Origin: Terriglobales bacterium
Lineage (GTDB): Bacteria; Acidobacteriota; Terriglobia; Bryobacterales; Bryobacteraceae
Assembly (NCBI GenBank): GCA_021372245.1
Contig: JAJFUV010000144.1
Coordinates: 1-48,002 of the forward strand
Direction: 5' to 3'
Length of the DNA stretch: 48,002 nt
Shown here: positions 45,709 through 48,002 of the stretch, piece after piece
Layout: the number at the start of each line of letters is the position of its first letter
Position numbering within the stretch: position 1 is the stretch's first letter
The notes under the pieces: model-generated
Database searches by the model: none
Told to the model about the DNA's origin: nothing
The model's input: only the letters and a program-made list of their open reading frames with translations
Position numbers and translations under genes: made by a program

Positions 45709-47799
45709 ATGGCGCGTGAAGTCCAACTCGAGCAGATGCGCAACATCGGCATCATGGCGCACATCGATGCCGGCAAGACGACTGTCACTGAGCGCATTCT
45801 CTACTACACGGGTAGGACTTACAAGATCGGCGAAGTGCATGACGGCACGGCGGTCATGGACTGGATGGAGCAGGAGCAGGAGCGGGGTATCACGATTACC
45901 AGCGCCGCCACAACCTGCCACTGGCGTGACTATCGCATCAACATCATCGACACGCCGGGCCACGTGGACTTCACCGCCGAAGTAGAGCGCAGCTTGCGAG
46001 TGCTGGACGGAGCCGTAGCGGTGTTCGACGCCGTGGCCGGAGTTCAGCCGCAGTCGGAAACCGTCTGGCGCCAGGCAGACAAGTACAGCGTCCCTCGTAT
46101 CTGCTTCATTAATAAGATGGATCGGGTCGGCGCGGACTTCTTCCGGTCAGTGGAAACCATCGTTACACGCCTGAAGTGCCGTCCGGTTCCCATCCAGATC
46201 CCCATCGGATGCGAGGAGCAGTTCCGCGGCGTCGTGGATCTGGTGGCGATGAGGGGCCGCGTCTGGCTGGATGAGACGCTGGGCGCCGAATACAAGGACG
46301 TCGATATTCCCGCCGACCTGGCCGAGCAGGCCCGCCAGTATCGCGAACAAATGATTGAGGCGGTTGCCGAATCCGACGACCAACTCTTCGAGAAGTACGT
46401 TGGGGATCGCCAGTTCAGCGAAGAAGAACTCAAAGCGGCCATCCGCCGGGCCACTGTCGCGCAGAAGATCTTCCCGGTTGTCTGCGGTAGCGCCTTCAAG
46501 AATAAGGGCGTTCAGAACCTGCTCGACGTGGTGGTGGACTACCTGCCTTCGCCGGCCGACATTCCTCCGGTGGAAGGCGTTTCGGTGGATGATCCCGACG
46601 TAAAGGAAGAGCGTGTCGCCAGCGATGAAGCGCCGTTTTCGGCCTTGATCTTCAAGATCATGACCGACCCCTTCACGGGCCAGTTGGCGTTTCTCCGCTG
46701 CTATTCCGGCACACTGAACAGCGGCGATTCGATCTACAACGTGGCCAAGCGGCGCCGTGAGCGCGTCGGCCGCCTGGTCCGGATGCACGCCAACAAGCGG
46801 GAAGACATCCAGGAAGTTTACGCGGGCGACATCGTCGCCGCCGTGGGCTTGAAGAACGTTTCCACCGGCGACACGATCTGCGACGAAGACGCGCCCATCG
46901 TGCTGGAATCCATCGAGTTCCCCAACCCGGTGATCCAGTTGGCCATTGAACCGAAGACGAAGGCCGACCAGGAGAAGTTGGGCGTCGCTATCGGCAAGCT
47001 CGTCCAGGAAGATCCCACCCTCCGCATCCACACCGACCCGGATACCGGGCAAACCATTCTCGCGGGCATGGGCGAGTTGCACCTGGAAATTATCGTGGAC
47101 CGGCTGCAGCGCGAATTCGGTGTGGGCGCCAATGTTGGCAAGCCGCAGGTGGCCTATCGCGAGACGATCCGTAACAAAGCTGATGCGCAGGGCCGCTTCG
47201 TCCGCCAGACCGGCGGTCGCGGCCAGTACGGCGACGTGAAGATCCGCGTCGAACCGCTTCCGCTCGGTTCGGGCTACGAGTTTGTGGATGACACCTATGG
47301 CGGCTCCGTCCCGAAGGATTACATCCCGGCGGTGGAGCGCGGCATCGGAGAAGCGCTGGAGGGCGGTATTCTGGCCGGTTACCCGATGTCGGACATCAAG
47401 GTCACGTTGTACGACGGCAGTTATCACGAAGTTGACTCCTCCGAAATTGCCTTCAAGATCGCCGGTTCCATGGCTATCAAAAAGGCGGCGGGAAAGGCGA
47501 AGCCTGTCCTTCTGGAGCCGGTGATGAGCACGGAAGTGGTGGTTCCGGAAGAGTACATGGGCGACGTGATAGGCGATTTGAATTCGCGCCGCGGCCGAGT
47601 TGAAGGCGTGGAATTGCGCGGCACGACGCAGATCGTCAAGGCCATGGTTCCCTTGGCGCAGATGTTCGGTTACGCCACCGAGTTGCGCAGCCGGACGCAG
47701 GGGCGCGGCAGCTTCACGATGCATTTTGGGCGGTACGAGGAAGTGCCCGCGTCGATTTCCGAAGAAATCATGAACCGGGTGCAAGGAAAAGTGAACTAG
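45709..47799 (+). CDS. fusA: Elongation factor G
   Basis: A 696-residue translational GTPase that drives translocation. The G domain has AHIDAGKTT (G1), [10 protein letters not shown] (G2), DTPGHVDF (G3) and NKMD (G4). Domains II-V follow at usual length, with the domain IV region [17 protein letters not shown] and a C-terminal [18 protein letters not shown]. The ATG at 45709 gives the normal N-terminus. Third gene of the str operon, 19 bp after rpsG. A single copy is seen here; whether there is a second fusA elsewhere cannot be told. Confidence 0.98.
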   Translation: MAREVQLEQMRNIGIMAHIDAGKTTVTERILYYTGRTYKIGEVHDGTAVMDWMEQEQERGITITSAATTCHWRDYRINIIDTPGHVDFTAEVERSLRVLDGAVAVFDAVAGVQPQSETVWRQADKYSVPRICFINKMDRVGADFFRSVETIVTRLKCRPVPIQIPIGCEEQFRGVVDLVAMRGRVWLDETLGAEYKDVDIPADLAEQARQYREQMIEAVAESDDQLFEKYVGDRQFSEEELKAAIRRATVAQKIFPVVCGSAFKNKGVQNLLDVVVDYLPSPADIPPVEGVSVDDPDVKEERVASDEAPFSALIFKIMTDPFTGQLAFLRCYSGTLNSGDSIYNVAKRRRERVGRLVRMHANKREDIQEVYAGDIVAAVGLKNVSTGDTICDEDAPIVLESIEFPNPVIQLAIEPKTKADQEKLGVAIGKLVQEDPTLRIHTDPDTGQTILAGMGELHLEIIVDRLQREFGVGANVGKPQVAYRETIRNKADAQGRFVRQTGGRGQYGDVKIRVEPLPLGSGYEFVDDTYGGSVPKDYIPAVERGIGEALEGGILAGYPMSDIKVTLYDGSYHEVDSSEIAFKIAGSMAIKKAAGKAKPVLLEPVMSTEVVVPEEYMGDVIGDLNSRRGRVEGVELRGTTQIVKAMVPLAQMFGYATELRSRTQGRGSFTMHFGRYEEVPASISEEIMNRVQGKVN

Positions 47800-47831
47800 C
47801 AGGAGAACACCGTACAGGAGATTCCGAGCAT

Positions 47832-48002
47832 ATGGCGAAAGAGAAATTCGACCGCAGCAAACCGCACATCAACATCGGGACGATCGGGCACATCGATCAC
47901 GGCAAGACGACGCTGACGGCGGCGATCACCAAGGTGTTGGCGAAGCACAATCCGAAGGTGAAGTTCCGGAGCTTCGACTCGATCGACAACGCGCCGGAGG
48001 AG
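47832..48002 (+). CDS. tuf: Elongation factor Tu (5' part, runs off window)
   Basis: The first 57 codons of EF-Tu, ending at the window edge. The protein begins [20 protein letters not shown], with the P-loop [13 protein letters not shown]; most EF-Tu proteins have Val where Ile stands in this loop, a mild change. Fourth gene of the str operon, 32 bp after fusA with an ACAGGAGA ribosome site. Confidence 0.96.
   Translation, partial: MAKEKFDRSKPHINIGTIGHIDHGKTTLTAAITKVLAKHNPKVKFRSFDSIDNAPEE

Noticed and set aside
47832..47900. Ile in the EF-Tu P-loop (GHIDHGKT) as a functional change
   Set aside because: Val-to-Ile is a conservative change and the rest of the loop is intact; not evidence of altered function.

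Overview
The window is about 48 kb of high-GC, densely coded bacterial chromosome. It carries roughly 41 protein genes, one tRNA gene, and no rRNA, CRISPR array, insertion sequence or phage gene that I can see. The gene styles suggest an Acidobacteriota member, probably of the Bryobacterales/Solibacter type. These styles are very large TonB-dependent receptors with an N-terminal carboxypeptidase-regulatory-like domain, a DUF5666-like secreted protein, secreted proteins with a WSEKE...SSSPWA segment, many Tat-type N-termini, and a TPR lipoprotein beside a CAAX-protease-related protein. The taxonomic call is an inference from style, not from a marker-gene tree.

Layout. 1-5.4 kb: the 5' part of a Tat-signal secreted protein (minus), then a large TPR lipoprotein, a CAAX-protease-related membrane protein and a penicillin-binding transpeptidase (plus). 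5.4-8.9 kb: a minus-strand operon of DUF362 protein, AmmeMemoRadiSam radical-SAM enzyme and a fused Memo-AMMECR1 protein, all with export-type N-termini. 9-12.9 kb: a secreted all-helical protein of unknown function (plus), then a Tat-signal DegT-family aminotransferase and a DUF2490-like protein (minus). 13-17.7 kb: D,D-carboxypeptidase, proS, a glycerol facilitator, greA and a CDP-alcohol phosphatidyltransferase. 17.7-19.2 kb: an unknown membrane protein. 19.2-22.4 kb: a nickel locus in which nikR (coupled to acpS) diverges from a three-gene ECF transporter, with a candidate NikR operator in the gap.

22.5-30.7 kb: a surface-protein region of two divergent TonB-dependent receptors, a DUF5666-like protein and a small secreted protein. 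All four contain Gly/Pro/Met-rich low-complexity stretches. 30.8-34.1 kb: secreted glycerophosphodiesterase, tRNA-Arg(CCT), a 63-residue PGPGW membrane protein and a secreted GH36 alpha-galactosidase-like enzyme. 34.2-40.3 kb: a tight operon of uvrA, a deoxyhypusine-synthase-like protein, a CPBP protease, mtnA and a thioredoxin-like protein. 40.4-44.4 kb: a small zinc-ribbon protein, an APC permease, the CCA-adding enzyme, and a 45-residue membrane protein convergent with cca. 44.4-48 kb: the str operon (rpsL, rpsG, fusA, start of tuf) behind a 458-bp non-coding leader with competing inverted repeats.

Three clusters look like functional units. They are the exported-looking AmmeMemoRadiSam/DUF362 cassette, the NikR-controlled nickel uptake system, and the uvrA-mtnA operon. 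In the last, a deoxyhypusine-synthase-like protein that appears to lack the catalytic lysine sits close to a methylthioadenosine-salvage enzyme, hinting at polyamine chemistry. The best candidates for something undescribed are the exported radical-SAM cassette, the TonB/DUF5666/Gly-Pro-rich cassette, the divergent DHS-like protein and the structured str leader. None is proven by sequence alone.
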